This document shows, piece after piece, positions 11,528-22,674 of a stretch of 64,000 bases of DNA; the stretch's first letter is position 1; each line of letters starts with the position of its first letter. A program made the position numbers and the translations under genes. The notes below the pieces were generated by a model. That model was not told where the DNA came from and made no database searches. It saw nothing but the letters and a program-made list of their open reading frames with translations. The stretch lies in assembly GCF_030272615.1 (NCBI RefSeq), contig NC_081411.1, positions 825,274,397 through 825,338,396 on the forward strand, in the 5' to 3' direction. This stretch comes from Cryptomeria japonica. Taxonomy: Eukaryota; Streptophyta; Pinopsida; Cupressales; Cupressaceae.

Positions 11528-11839
11528 TACTTTAATAACAATTCAAACAACCCTTCTGGAAATTCAAGCACTCAATAATCAAATATTTTGCAATTGTAAA
11601 GCACAGTTGCAAGAAAACTTACTCGCTGCCTGAGAAAAATTGACCCATGCACTTGTTTCCTCTGCAACATTTCCTTGAATGCTTTCTGTAATTCAAAAAC
11701 TATATATCATGGAAGGACTATAACGGTAATTGAGCATTTATTAGGACCAATTAAGTGACACACTTCAGCAATTAATCTTCATAAATGATTCAAAATTTGG
11801 GTCCAACGGATCAAAGGAAAACTTTTTTGAGTATTCTTT

Positions 11840-12650
11840 CATTAGTTTCTGATCTGCGATGAATAACGGTCGAGCTTCTCCACATAGCGGATTAGCAACA
11901 ACCGTGAGATGAAACAAAACTAGCATGCCCTTTACTTACATGAGTTGTGCACTTTAGAGTAGGTCCTACCATTCAGTCACTGGTTCGCAAAGACTAAAGG
12001 TCCTGCAACTGCTCATAGCAGATTAGCGACAGCCATCAAATGATACAAAAGTGACCAATATTAATGAGCCTTTAAGATTTTAACCACTACCATTTTGATT
12101 TTCACCGTAACCATTTATATTAACTATTGGCTTGAACCGTTGTTGCTAACAGCTTGTCACTAATCCACAAAGCATAACTTTCGAGCAACTTCCCTTTGTG
12201 GATTAGCGACCACCCTTGATGTCTTCGGAACATGCGAACCTATTAACAGACTAAAAACACTTTCTTTTCATGGGCCCACCACTTAGTCGCTAATCCGCGA
12301 AGACTAAGAGTTGTGCAACTTCATACGGTGTATTAGCGACAACCATGAGATTCGATCCAGCTTGCTCGACTTTTAAGAACCACAAACACTTAACCACCAA
12401 CCATACACCATGCGCTTTTTAACCGCTTGTTGTTAGTGGCTTGAACCCTTGCGGCTTGGCATTGATGCGTGAAGGATAACTTTCGAGCAACTCCGCATAG
12501 CGGATCAGCAACAATATTTGATGCACACAAAACTTAATTGCATGTTAACACATTGAAAGTGCTACTTGAGAGAGGGTCCTACCATCTAGTCGCTAGTCCA
12601 TGAAGGCTAAAAATTGGGCACTTCCACATAGCGGATCAGCAACAACCATC
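11840..12650. repeat. Three-copy ~305-bp tandem repeat with internal palindromes
   Basis: Anchors repeat at constant spacing. GTC(A/G)CT(A/G)(A/G)TCC-type arms lie at 11976, 12286 and 12589 (310 and 303 bp apart). (A/G)TTAGCGAC-type arms lie at 12018, 12327 and 12631 (309 and 304). A second set lies at 11887, 12198 and 12500 (311 and 302). Each copy therefore carries two hairpin modules. The best one pairs 12156-12172 (GTCACTAATCCACAAAG) with 12194-12210 (CTTTGTGGATTAGCGAC), 16 of 17 positions, around a 21-base loop. It lies upstream of the element G ORF on the minus strand. Confidence 0.75.
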
Positions 12651-12979
12651 GATGCACCGAGACTTTCTCGATCTTTAAGAACTTCAATCGGTAAATTAAA
12701 GGCGAGAAAACTTAGGAATAAAGTAGAAATTAAAACATTAGACACCTCCCAGGCCTAGACCAAAAAGGGGCCTTCCCTTCTAATGATGCACCAACCCTTC
12801 CACTTAAGTGGAAAAAGGTAATGAGGAAAAAGAAAAGAAAGGCTCGCAGACTGAAAATAAAATAAAATGCATAACCCTAAACCCTTAGAAACCACAACCC
12901 TCATAAACGAATAAAACTCTAAAAACCTGAAAAATTTTATGGGTTGAAAGGAAAAACTCCCAATACTCAAAATACTGAC
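12651..12979. other. Unassigned stretch between the 305-bp repeat and copia F
   Basis: A-rich on the plus strand, with TAAACCCTTAGAAACC and other low-complexity bits. A 71-codon open frame on the minus strand looks fortuitous. The right end TGTCAGTATTTTG (minus strand) may be the outer end of element G. I see no gene here. Confidence 0.4.
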
Positions 12980-14294
12980 AATGAGGTCTTACCGGTTTCA
13001 CCTTTGATATGAACTCTATTGAATGTGTAGATTGTTGTACTCACTGCTTCTCTCCAGTAGATGTGAGGCAATTTGTCTTCCATCATCATGGTTCTTGCTG
13101 TATCCAAAATGGTTCTATTCTTTCTTTCCACTACTCCATTCTGCTAAGAAATTCGGGGTACAGACAATTGTCTCCTAATTCCATTTGTCTCACATTAACT
13201 GTTAAATTCATGAGAAGTGAACTCACCACCTTCATCTGATCACAGACATTTGATTTTCAATCTAGTTTATGTTTCCACCTTTGCTTTAAAGATCTTGAAT
13301 TTCTCAAAGCTTCAAACTTCTCCCTAAGAAAACTCACCCACATCATTCTAGAATAATCATCAGTTATTAGCATGAAATACCTATCACCTTGAAAGCTTCT
13401 AGTCCTTGCTGGACCACATAAGTTAGTGTGAATCAAATCAATCACATCATTATATTTAACATGTATGGTCTTAAAAGAAGTTCTAACTTTCTTTCCCAAA
13501 TGACATTCCTTACATACCAGATTATGAGGCTTTATAATCTTAGGTATATCTCTAACTACCTTTGTAGAACTGATCTTAACAATACAATCAAAATTAACAT
13601 GAAACAACCTCTTATGCCATAACCAAATCTCATCAATATGAGAAATCAAACATGTCTTATTACCAATATTCAAGTGAAAGATATTACCTCCAGTTTGAGT
13701 ACTGGTTGCAATCTCCAAACCAATTTTGTTAATGATTTTGTATTTTCTATCTTTAAACTGAAGTTGGAATCCCTTGTCCACCAATTGACCAACACTTAAA
13801 AGATTATGTTTTAAACCTTCTACATAATAGACCTTATCAGTATTATGCTTGCCATCTAGAGAAATAATACCTCTACCTTTGATCGTACATGCTTTGTCAT
13901 CTCCAAATCTGACTTGACTGCCATTGTATTCCTGCAAGGACAATTTTTTTCTTTTATATCCAATCATATGATGTGAGCATCCACTATCAATTACCCATTC
14001 ATCCTTGTCTTCAAATTTTGTTGTTAGGGTCTTTTCTTCATTCTTGATAGCCGGTTCTAGTTCATCTTCCTTTAAAGCATATAACACCCATTTCTTTCCA
14101 TTGTTGGATCCACTAGCAAAGTCTGCTATCGGTTCATCCTCAAAGTCATCACTTACTCCTTCCTCATCCGCTATGTAGCATTGTTTTCTTCTCTTGAATC
14201 TATATCTATTCTTATTAGGCTTAAACAATTTCTTAACACTTTCTTCAAATCTTGCATTTCTTTCAGGACATCTAGATGCAAAATGACCAATCAT
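12980..14294 (-). pseudogene. Copia F zinc knuckle, protease and integrase (truncated)
   Basis: The open piece 13257-14294 begins within the gag zinc knuckle (just before it, CFSCNMIGHFASRCPERN). It then has protease WVIDSGCSHHMIG (DSG catalytic), the pre-integrase WLWHKRLFHVNFD and CKECHLGK zinc-binding residues, and the start of the integrase core (DLIHTNLCGPARTRS, then ITDDYSRMMWVSF). From 13257 down to 12980 integrase continues in another frame (QNGVVERKNRTILDTAR) with at least two stops. The break at 12980 removes the rest of the polyprotein. Confidence 0.85.
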
Positions 14295-14299
14295 ATTAC

Positions 14300-15145
14300 A
14301 TGAAAAACATTTAAAAGGTTATTTTCCTTCATACTTACTGCTTGTCGGTCCTTTAGGTACTCTTCTAAAAAATAAAGCTTGAAGTTGCTCAAATTCTTCA
14401 TCCTCTTTCCTTATATCTTCCAATTCTTTTTCATACAGGGTTTTCCAATCACTTTTCCTGGTAGATGATGATGCATGAAAGAAGGTTCCAATTTTACAGC
14501 TCCAGAAGGTCCAAATTCTTCAAGCTCAAAAGCAGATAATTTCCCAATCAGAATATCTATGTTAACTAAAGTGTTTTCCATTGTTCTCAACTCATTGATT
14601 GCAGTCACCTTCATCTTGTAAGATGGTGGAAGGGCTCTCAAGACTTTGGAAACTATTTCATCTTCACTCAGAGATCCTCCACAACATTGAATTCCCATGA
14701 CAATATTATTTACTCTTTCCATAAATGTAGCAATTCTTTCATTATCTTCCATCTTCAAGTTCTCATATCTTACCTGGTAACCATCAAGTTTATCAATTTT
14801 GACAATAGGGTCACCTTCATTCAGAGTTTGAAATTTATCCCACATAACCTTTGCAGATGATTTATCAGTCAATTGCTTGATTTGTTGATCAGTGAGTGCA
14901 CATAAGAGGGCTTCTCTAGCTTTGTAATCATTTTCAATATTCTTATCCAAGTTTGTAGTAGTAGGATTTCCAGATGCCATATCATAAGGTGTATATCCTT
15001 TCTCAGTGATCTCCCAAATATCCTTGCCAAGACATCTAAGGTGAGTCTCCATTCGGATTTTTCATATCTCATAATTTGCTCCATCAAGCTTAGGGATTTC
15101 TCTTCTAAAAATAGTTTTCAGTGGATTTGAAGTATTAGTTTCCAT
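14300..15145 (-). pseudogene. Copia F gag (capsid)
   Basis: The first ATG after the leader is at 15143-15145. A TGA replaces the Trp of the normally invariant YxxW motif (ANYEI*KIRMETHL), so the open piece starts at the next Met near 15052. The copia capsid pattern follows (CLGKDIWEITEKG, then LTDKSSAKVMWDKFQTLNEG, RIATFMERVNNIVMGIQ, LSEDEIVSKVLRALPPSY). A frameshift near 14455 ends it before the zinc knuckle. The A element gag at 31493 is its closest relative here. Confidence 0.85.
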
Positions 15146-15189
15146 AGGATCTACCTCAAGTAGTTAAGCTTCTACAAAATAGGACCAAA

Positions 15190-15202
15190 GATCTAATACC
15201 AA
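15190..15202 (-). promoter_or_regulatory. Copia F primer-binding site
   Basis: The minus strand reads TTGGTATTAGATC just inside the LTR, a one- or two-base variant of the initiator-Met tRNA match TGGTATCAGAGC used by plant copia elements. A short leader with AGCTTAACTACTTGAGG follows before the gag ATG. Confidence 0.8.
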
Positions 15203-15203
15203 T

Positions 15204-16299
15204 AGTTAGGATAACTGGTGGACAACTGAGAGGGGGGGTGAATCAGTTGTCAACAGATTATATTAATCAAACCACTTTATAACCTTTAACTGAAGCACAT
15301 AAACATTGAATACCGGAATAGCATAAATAGATATGTAAGCAATAAAACTTAAGAATGAAATAGAGAATGAAAAGAATGAAACCATACCACATAACACCAT
15401 GATTTGTATGTGGAAAATTGAGTAAAAGGAAAAACCATGATGGGAAGCCTACCCACAGTCATATGATACTTCTACAGAAAGTATGTGATACAATAAGGGG
15501 CCTGCACATGCAGGAAGGCACACTGCCTAGAGGGTACTTCTCATTACAAAGGAGTCTCAATGACTACAGAGAGGTTATAACCACCTCAAGATAATAGGAC
15601 AACAATCTAAAAGAATGAACTGCCACAGATAACATCTACCCTGCCTGATTACAGTCTCAGTTAAGCTCAATACTCGAGGCCTTTGACCTCTTACTTAAAT
15701 CCAATTAGATCACCTATGATTGACCAAATATCCTTCGCATATGATATTTCATTCCATGACCATGACATATATTTCATTCTCATACCATGATCTACAATGA
15801 GATCTTACATCAATTTATACAAACCCTAAGACCTAAACCAATTAGGTCGGCCACCTAAAAGATATTACAATAAGATCATTACACACATCCATATTACAAT
15901 GACATGGCATGTCATCTTTAGACCAAAACAACATTAACCAATCCATAAATCATTCTGGTAATGTGTAGAGAACACATTAACATGATACCGGTCCATAACC
16001 TAGATAGGTATTAGACCTAATCTGGGCCATCACGCCAAAGTGGTGTATCCAATCAGTTGAGGCATGATCAAGGATCACCTTCTGCATCCTGAATTCCATC
16101 TAGAAGCCGCACCAACACCACTTGTGCATATTGTCAAAGATTCTCAGTAAAATCTCTTCTAGTAAAACCTTACTAGTAACACTAGTTCTTCTTCCTGTAA
16201 CCAAAACCTGTCTGTCGGTAACCAACCAAAACAACTAGTGTTGACATCAATGACAAAACATCAATGCAATACATAATCAATTCTTCCATATTGCCAACA
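15204..16299 (-). repeat. Copia F 5' LTR (1.1 kb)
   Basis: On the minus strand it begins TGTTGGCAATATGG and ends next to the PBS. It contains TTTTGTCATTGATGTCAA near the start, a GGTTTTTCC...TTTTCCACA block and, close to the end, TGATTCACCCCCCCTCTCAG. Its inner terminal CA appears as CT. It matches the A LTR at 30252-31435 in outline. Confidence 0.85.
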
Positions 16300-18049
16300 A
16301 AAGGTATTAAATATTTTATTTTTCATGATTTATATTCACATTCTATTGGAAAATGTTATGCATTTAAGAAATTTGTTCAACTATAATATGATCTTGCACA
16401 CATTTGTCTCACAGAGGATCTACCTGTATTTCTTAGTAAAAACATCGTGCCTTAGCACTTATTTTCCCTTCATTTTTTTCTTCATCCTATGTCATAATTA
16501 TCCCATTTCATGGGGGCTCTTTATCATTAGTGGTGGTATTGTTTCACTTAAACATACTTTATGGCAACAACATGAAGTCTATTTTTCTTCTTCTTTCTAT
16601 ACATTTATCTCTATCTTTGTGCATTATTCATTCTTAAGATCTCTTTTCTTTCATAAGGTTATTCTCATGTGATCATATACTATTTCTTTGGTTTTCCTCT
16701 TTGCTTGGAGAGGGGCATCTTTAATGAGTACTGCACTTCTTCTCCTTCCTTCATTCCCTTAGAAATATTACCTCTTCTATGGTTTCGATTACTCGCAAGT
16801 ATGATATGCCCCTTAGAAAGGAATTATCTCTTGAGAAGTATGTATCCCTTCCTTGAAAGGATTTGTTCCACTAGGACAACATATCTCTTGAAACTAATCA
16901 CCATCAGAAAATGTGTAATATATCTTGTCATTCTCCTCACATGGGGGGCAAGGATTTTCACTCCTTTCCCTTGTATCATTATTTCCTTTAGGGGCTGAAT
17001 TTTTCATATGTGATTATCATTTCTTACAATGGTATTCTTTTATGACTAATACCCCTTGGGGAATGTATGATGTTTTTTATCTCTTCTTTTTGAAGATTAC
17101 CACTTCTTGAGAAGTGTATTTTACATTTACTAATGTCTTTTCTTGCATGTGTTCATGTGAGTTAATTAGATATTCGCTTATGTTTAATCTCTCTCTAGTA
17201 GACTATGTAAGCTCTTCTCATTGTTCCTTAGCTTGGGGGTCAATGATCATTCTCTATCTCTTTCTCTAGGGATCCACTTTTGCCCTATTAATTGGATGGT
17301 GTGAGTTCTATTACTTGATGTTATTCCTTGTGCAGAATTGTTGGTTATTGGCTTAAGGATTTTATCTTATACAAGAAGTGTTAACCCTTGATTACAACCT
17401 CTTTTTACACTTAGTAATGTACATCTATGATAGATCCAACCATCCCTCTGGGGGCTAAATGTGAGTCATCCCTCATCAAGAATCCCTTTCACCTAGAAAC
17501 AAGAGCAAGGATTGCATTCTTGTTTTTTCCCTTTCTTGTTCTAGAAGATGTTATATTTGTCTAAGAAAACTCTTCTTGGGGGTAGATGTCTTTTTTAGCA
17601 AAGATCTCTTCTCCTCCAAAGATCACCTTTACAATTATAGCAAGATATCTCTTTTCAACTATCTTATCCTTGCTTGAAGAGTATTCCCTCTCTTTCTTGG
17701 ATTTATGATATTGTTGCATAGCGGATATCTTCTTTGTGATGAAGGTAGGTATCCTTGTTCTTTTTTCCTTAAGATATCAACATCGGCCTATATTGACATC
17801 TTAAGGGGGGAGCACCCACACTTCTCCTTTGTACTATATTTCTCCCATGCATTGAACAATGGGACATTCTTGGAACCAGAGGGAAACCTCATAGAGAAAG
17901 ATGTTGTCACTTTTTATATAGTTGGTCATTCTCAGAACTAGAGCATGGTCTCTTAGAGCGAGATGTCTTCACTTCTTCTTTTCTTGTATAGTGAGACATT
18001 ATTGGAACCAGAGGGAAACTTCTTAGAGAAAGATGCCATCACTTTTCTC
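16300..18049 (+). mobile_element. Element K, left fragment: 3' non-coding part of a Tat-related element
   Basis: T-rich, mostly non-coding. Parts are recognisable as the plus-strand equivalent of the 3' non-coding region of Tat-2 (34160-35000 reversed), for example GATGAAGGTAGGTATCCTTGTTC near 17740 and the tandem units from 17872. Copia F truncates it on the left and copia C interrupts it at 18050; it resumes at 26694. Open frames in 16325-17110 look fortuitous. The coding part of K is not in the window. Confidence 0.65.
17872..18049 (+). repeat. ~66-bp tandem repeats of element K, first part
   Basis: Units of the form GGAACCAGAG...CTTAGAG.GAGATG..CAC start near 17872, 17934 and 18004. The array is cut by copia C and continues at 26694-26810 with units near 26719 and 26785. 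Tat-2 has two related units at 34048 and 34116. Confidence 0.7.
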
Positions 18050-21000
18050 TGATGAATAATGATGAACAATAAATACCCTAACTGGTATTGAGAGGGGGGA
18101 GGGGTGAATCAGTACATACAAAAATTTCTTAGCAACTTATCAAGTTAAAACAATGCTAATTAGTTATCTTCAACACTAAACTTAACCATGGCAATACCGG
18201 TTAAACACAGTAAGACTTCAGAAGCTAAACAAGTAAAACTGAATACTTCAAATAACATTCAACACTTGATAACTACTTCACCAGTATACTCATGTATGTG
18301 TTGTATTAGTAATACCATAACCATTAGCTTTGCATGCATATTATCCTAAACAAAGAATACTCAATCATCACATGAAAAATGCACAACTCATGACACACAG
18401 ATTTTTCACGTGGAAACCCAAATGGGAAAAACCTTGGTGGGGATGAATACCCACAAGCTTGTTTTTGAACTCATTTGAAGCTCTCTCTGTTAGGAGCCTA
18501 GTTTGGTTAAAGACTTTATAATAGGGTTCTGTTAGGAGCTGATCCTATTAAAGATCACTCGGTTAAGGAATGGCTATATACCCTGTTAAAGGTTACCTCA
18601 CTAGAGGATTTGAGGAGCTCAATGACATTGAGTCACCTGGTTAGAGGATTTACAATAAGCCTATTAAAGCTACCTGGTAAAGGGATTTTCCAACTATTGA
18701 AATGGTTAGAAGACAACACGTCTGGCAATCACACTCTATAGTTTTCAACTCATTGGTCTGGCAAGTATCTCATCACTTGGATACAAACACAACATTTGCC
18801 AACACAAACAATGTTGGAATTATGTTGTCATTGATGTCAACCGGTATGGGATGATCACCGGTAGTAAAGATGTGTGTGCAACACTGCCATGGAGGAGTAC
18901 AGGATGTGATATCTTGGATATCACCTTGTGTTACAATAACACTAGTAAAGTAAGGAGAATTTGTCAACTATTAAGAGAAGTGTTGACAATGGGCAAGGTG
19001 TTTGAGTGGTTATTTATGATGAAGAGGTAGAATGTTACTTGAATCACATCAACACTAGAAGAGTAGAATGAACAGATATGCTGTGAGGTTGTAGAACAAT
19101 AGGACTCCCACCAGTTGAAGATGTAGTAATCATGAGAAGAAATGACTGACAATGAATGTGCTCACTACATATCACATGGGCCTATTTGAAGAGATGTTGT
19201 ATAAATAGGGAAGTCACATGAGCATATGGTAGAAAGTAGATTGTGTTACTTCACCAAGTAAGTGGGGCTTATCTTCTATATGAATTGAGGCACTATAGTT
19301 TGGTGAGATAAGAGTGAAGAGGCAAAAGCAAGGACTTGAAGGATCACACAAGATCCACTGGTGAATTGAGGGACTGTCTTAAGTACATGAGATCAGGTTT
19401 ATGCACTGGACTGACAGAGAAGGCATGCTGAAGAAGAGTGATATGTTTGGCATTCATACACACCGATTAGGTAGATACAGTTAGAGGAGAATGGTTTGAC
19501 CGATGAAGGAGTCTAGCAAAGGTTGATGATTGGTGTCATCAAGTGTGATAACCGGTATGTAAGCCCATCGGTAATATGAGCAAGGTGTAGATGCATATGA
19601 TTCTGCACCTTGGGGTAATGAGAAAATGAGCTTGCTCAAAGAAAGACATGTCTAACGACCGGTCAAGGTGTTCCACCCATAGTTCAGTAGGATGCAGACA
19701 TGATGAGGTTTTTGGCATAGTGTATGATACTGGTAAGGTTAGAAAACCGGCAAGAAAGAGGAACTGGTTGAGTGGCTGGTTGGTGATCCCATTTGGACAA
19801 ACATGAAGTGCCAAGTTGATAGTTAGTCGATATGGATGCCACATAGAGTCAACATGGAAAACCTACGTCTGGATAAAGATGGAATGTACATCGATAGGGT
19901 TGTTGCAGGGTTGGTTGGCTTTAATGAAAAGTCACACAAATCACAAGACTTATTGCAGAGCGATTGCAAGGGTTTGTGGCTTGAGGTCTGGAAGACAACT
20001 ATGACTTAGCCTAGAGTGATTGAGAAGATCGAGGCAACAAAGGAAATAACACAATAGATCTTTCATGATTGACCAAGAGATCAACCACTAGGGTAAAAAG
20101 CAAGTCGCTAGAGATGGAAGGCGTGATCCAAGAGATGCAAATATGGCAGAGTTGTGCAATCGAATGTCAGAAAGATCAGATTGTGCAAGATCTAATTGGA
20201 TTTGGTTTACCTTGATGATGGTGAGGAAACCCTAACCACCTAGATTTTGAATTTATTTTTGGAGGGAAAACCGGTCTGTAAGTATGTGGCAGAAGAGAAT
20301 GTTTAGCTTTGCTGAAGAATATAATATTGTGTGATTGCAAAGTTGAAGGCTTCTGCAAGTAAGAGAAAATTTGCCAAGTGCTCAAGAATCATCTATAAAG
20401 AGAGTAGGAGTGAGAGAGAACCTGGTTGAAGAATTCAACTAGTTGGAGTGAAGAACCAGTAGTGTTCATACCAGTCAAGCTAAAGAGAATGAGGCTGTGG
20501 AGAAGGTAAACAGAGAACCAATAGAGAATAGAACTGGTGAAAAGCAGAGAGCTTATGGAGGAGATCCAACAGAGAAGCAACAAGTGAAGAGTAGCAAGAA
20601 GAGTGAGTCAGTGTAGCAGAGACGATATCTCACCGACAAATCAAAATATATGTAATGGTTGCAAGATTCACTTGTAACAAGATAACTACTTGTGTATTTG
20701 ATGTTTACAATGTGAAAACTGAGTTGTATCTTGGTGCAGGGGTTGTAGCTCCTTGGGTTGGTGCTCCTTTGGGTTGTAGCCCATAAAAGTGTAGGGGTTG
20801 GTGCTCCTTGGGTTGGTGCCCTAAACTTTGTAACTGTGTTTACTATGAGGTTGGATTGGAGTAGTAGAATCCAACAACATTTCTCATCGAGGTTTTTCCC
20901 ATCTTGGCTTTTCCTCATATATGCTGGTGTTATGTGATGTCTCCTTGTGAGTGTGTTTGCATTTAAGATAGTCTCCTCTATAACTGGTAAGTCTGCATTG

Positions 21001-21706
21001 AGTTAAATCTATCAACCAATATGCTCCCATAGGATTTCAAAAAGAAAAGAGATTTGAGAACCACTGATTCACTCCCTTCCCCTCTCAGTGTTGCATTGTG
21101 TCTAACAAACAATAACAACCATCATCGACCTTATAGACAATAATTAGTTTGGTAGCATAAACCCTAAACCCTAAACATTTTAGGTTTACAATTGCAAGTG
21201 GTCCAATCCTGACCATTCAAATACTTTGCATAGAATAAAACAATTACAAACAGATCACAAGTCATTTTGTATCATCCATTCTTCACCACACATGGAAATC
21301 AGTAACCCATCACACTTTCTTCACATACCGCTAAGAAGAATGTTCGTTCTTGAGGTAGACATTTAATACAATTGATCTTCACATGCAAGATCCTGAAGGA
21401 AATTCTTCACCAGCACAAAACTGACGTGGCATCACGATCTCATCCTTATCTCTTAGCTAACTCATCATAGAATGTCACCGATTGCATCGTACAAGCTAGA
21501 TTGAAAAACTGGAAACCCTAGAGCTGAGACTACCAACCAGTAGTCACACTTAGTGAAACCCTGACACCAGTTCACTTCATCCCTTCATACCAGTTCTCCT
21601 ACTTGAACATCAATAACAACTTCCAATGTTCATACCAGTTCACCTGTACTTATTGACATGAATGACAACATACATTATCATCATATTGGTTCATCATATG
21701 CCAACA
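18050..21706 (-). repeat. Copia C 3' LTR, split by solo LTR J
   Basis: Outer end TGATGAATAATGATG, inner end ...CATATGCCAACA. After removing J and one AACAA copy the LTR is about 1.35 kb, compared with 1437 bp for the partner at 25257. It carries the telomere-like CCCTAAACCCTAAAC at 21162-21178 and TCTCAGT/GGGGGG-rich terminal blocks like its partner. Confidence 0.9.
18812..21117 (+). mobile_element. Solo LTR J (2.3 kb), TSD AACAA
   Basis: Starts TGTTGGAATTATG and ends GTCTAACA. AACAA flanks it at 18807-18811 and 21118-21122, and deleting it restores the LTR sequence seen at 26090-26110. It has GTCATTGATGTCAACC near the start, a TATA-like TATAAATAGGG near 19200, GAGGTTTTTCCC near 20890 and CTGATTCACTCCC..CCTCTCAGTG near the end. 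I find no internal coding region, so it is a solo LTR left by recombination. No other copy of this family is in the window. Confidence 0.88.
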
Positions 21707-21735
21707 ATCTCCCCCTTTGGCATTGATGGCAACTA
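21707..21735 (-). promoter_or_regulatory. Copia C polypurine tract
   Basis: On the minus strand, TGCCAAAGGGGGAGAT directly abuts the 3' LTR (TGTTGGCATATG). Two further GGGGGAG runs lie at about 21767 and 21789, as duplicate PPT-like sites. Confidence 0.75.
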
Positions 21736-21852
21736 TAACATATATCTTCATCATTAGATATCTTCTCCCCCATACATCAAATATCTTCTCCCCCTTTGAC
21801 AACAATGCCAAAGTGGAGGCACAAGCTTCCATTCTCCACTATGCTTCTCCTC

Positions 21853-22674
21853 CTATGGAGTAGAATCCATCGGTATACCAACCGGTCTTCTCTCCTCCAT
21901 GCCAAATGTATTCAATACCTCTTTGACGTACTTGGAATAGGTAATAAAGATACCCTCTTTCATCTGCTGAATATGTAGACCAATGAAGAACTTTATCTCT
22001 CCAATCAGAGACATCTCAAACTCTTTCTTCATTTCATCTGCTCCAAAGATTATGTCATCTGCAAATACTCCACAGATCAAAATTTGATCACCTTCAGATT
22101 TCAGGTAGATGTTGTTGTTGTCACTTGTTCTCCCTATCTTCACAAGATGAGAGTATAACCATTCATACCATGCCCTTGGTACTTGTTTCAATCCATACAG
22201 GGCCTTGTGTAATCTACACACCATGTTACTATCTTCTGATAAGGAAAACCCATCTGGTTGCTCAATATACACTTCCTCTTCTAAGATTCTATTAAAAAAT
22301 GCAGACTTCACATCCATTTGGTATACCTTGAATCCCTTAAATGCTGCAAATGTAAGTAGCATTCAAACACCTTCTAGTCTAGCCACTGGTGCAAAGATTT
22401 ATCCATAGTCTTCTCCGTCTTCCTGAGCATATCCCTTGCATACAAGTCTTGCCTTGTTCCTTACAATTGTGCCTTCTTCATTCAACTTATTCCTAAAGAC
22501 CCATTTGGTACCTATGACATTCTTGTGTTCTAGTCTAGGTACCAAAGACCATGTTGCATTATTTTCTATTTGGTCTAGCTCCTCTTCCGTTGCCTTAATC
22601 CAGTCTTCATCTATAAGTGCCTCTCTAGAAGTCTTAGGCTCAAACTCAGAAATCATGCAAGATTTTTCTTTCAC
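21853..22674 (-). pseudogene. Copia C reverse transcriptase (RNase H missing)
   Basis: The N-terminal piece 22399-22674 has [40 protein letters not shown] and [10 protein letters not shown]. The second piece 21853-22362 has [38 protein letters not shown] and the catalytic box GVFADDIIFG (usually YVDD). A few stops near 22370-22400 break it. The reading ends in RRPVGIPMDSTP, after which B (54530 onward) has the RT thumb and RNase H; here ~100 bases lead straight to the PPT, so RNase H has been deleted. Confidence 0.9.

Larger units (their letters stand above)
7578..12979 (-). mobile_element. Element G: probable non-autonomous LTR element with unknown ORF
   Basis: A minus-strand unit between the Tat-1 insertion and the truncated copia F. 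At its left, 7578-7912 looks like the start of a copia-type LTR. Its middle, 7950-11527, is a decayed protein of unknown function with no gag, RT or integrase motif. Its right part, 11530-12979, holds a 305-bp tandem repeat. The right boundary is inferred: the copia F integrase reading stops at about 12980 and the bordering minus-strand sequence begins TGTCAGTATTTTG. The two outer ends (TGTTGGTATTTTGG and TGTCAGTATTTTG) are only weakly alike, so calling it one LTR element is an inference. Confidence 0.45.
12980..16299 (-). mobile_element. Copia F: truncated Ty1/copia element, same family as A
   Basis: A minus-strand copia element with 5' LTR (15204-16299), PBS, gag, protease and most of integrase. 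RT, RNase H and the 3' LTR are not seen; the integrase reading ends at about 12980, where element G begins. Its LTR start (TGTTGGCAATATGG) and gag closely resemble those of A at 30252 onward. The base run after the LTR at 16300 (AAAGG) would be its target duplication, but the partner is not in the window. Confidence 0.85.

Noticed and set aside
11840-12650. CRISPR-like array
   Set aside because: Repeats are ~305 bp, degenerate, contiguous and in a plant retrotransposon context; no short identical repeats with unique spacers.
12755-12970. 71-codon minus-strand frame
   Set aside because: No homology, hydrophobic and located in unassigned A-rich sequence; probably chance.
16325-17110. Three overlapping plus-strand frames of 60-115 codons, hydrophobic
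   Set aside because: T-rich non-coding part of element K; composition alone yields long Phe/Leu/Ile runs. No homology recognised.
21162-21180. CCCTAAACCCTAAAC telomere-like motif, also at 26148
   Set aside because: Only about two units, present in both LTRs of copia C, so it is part of the LTR and not a telomere remnant.
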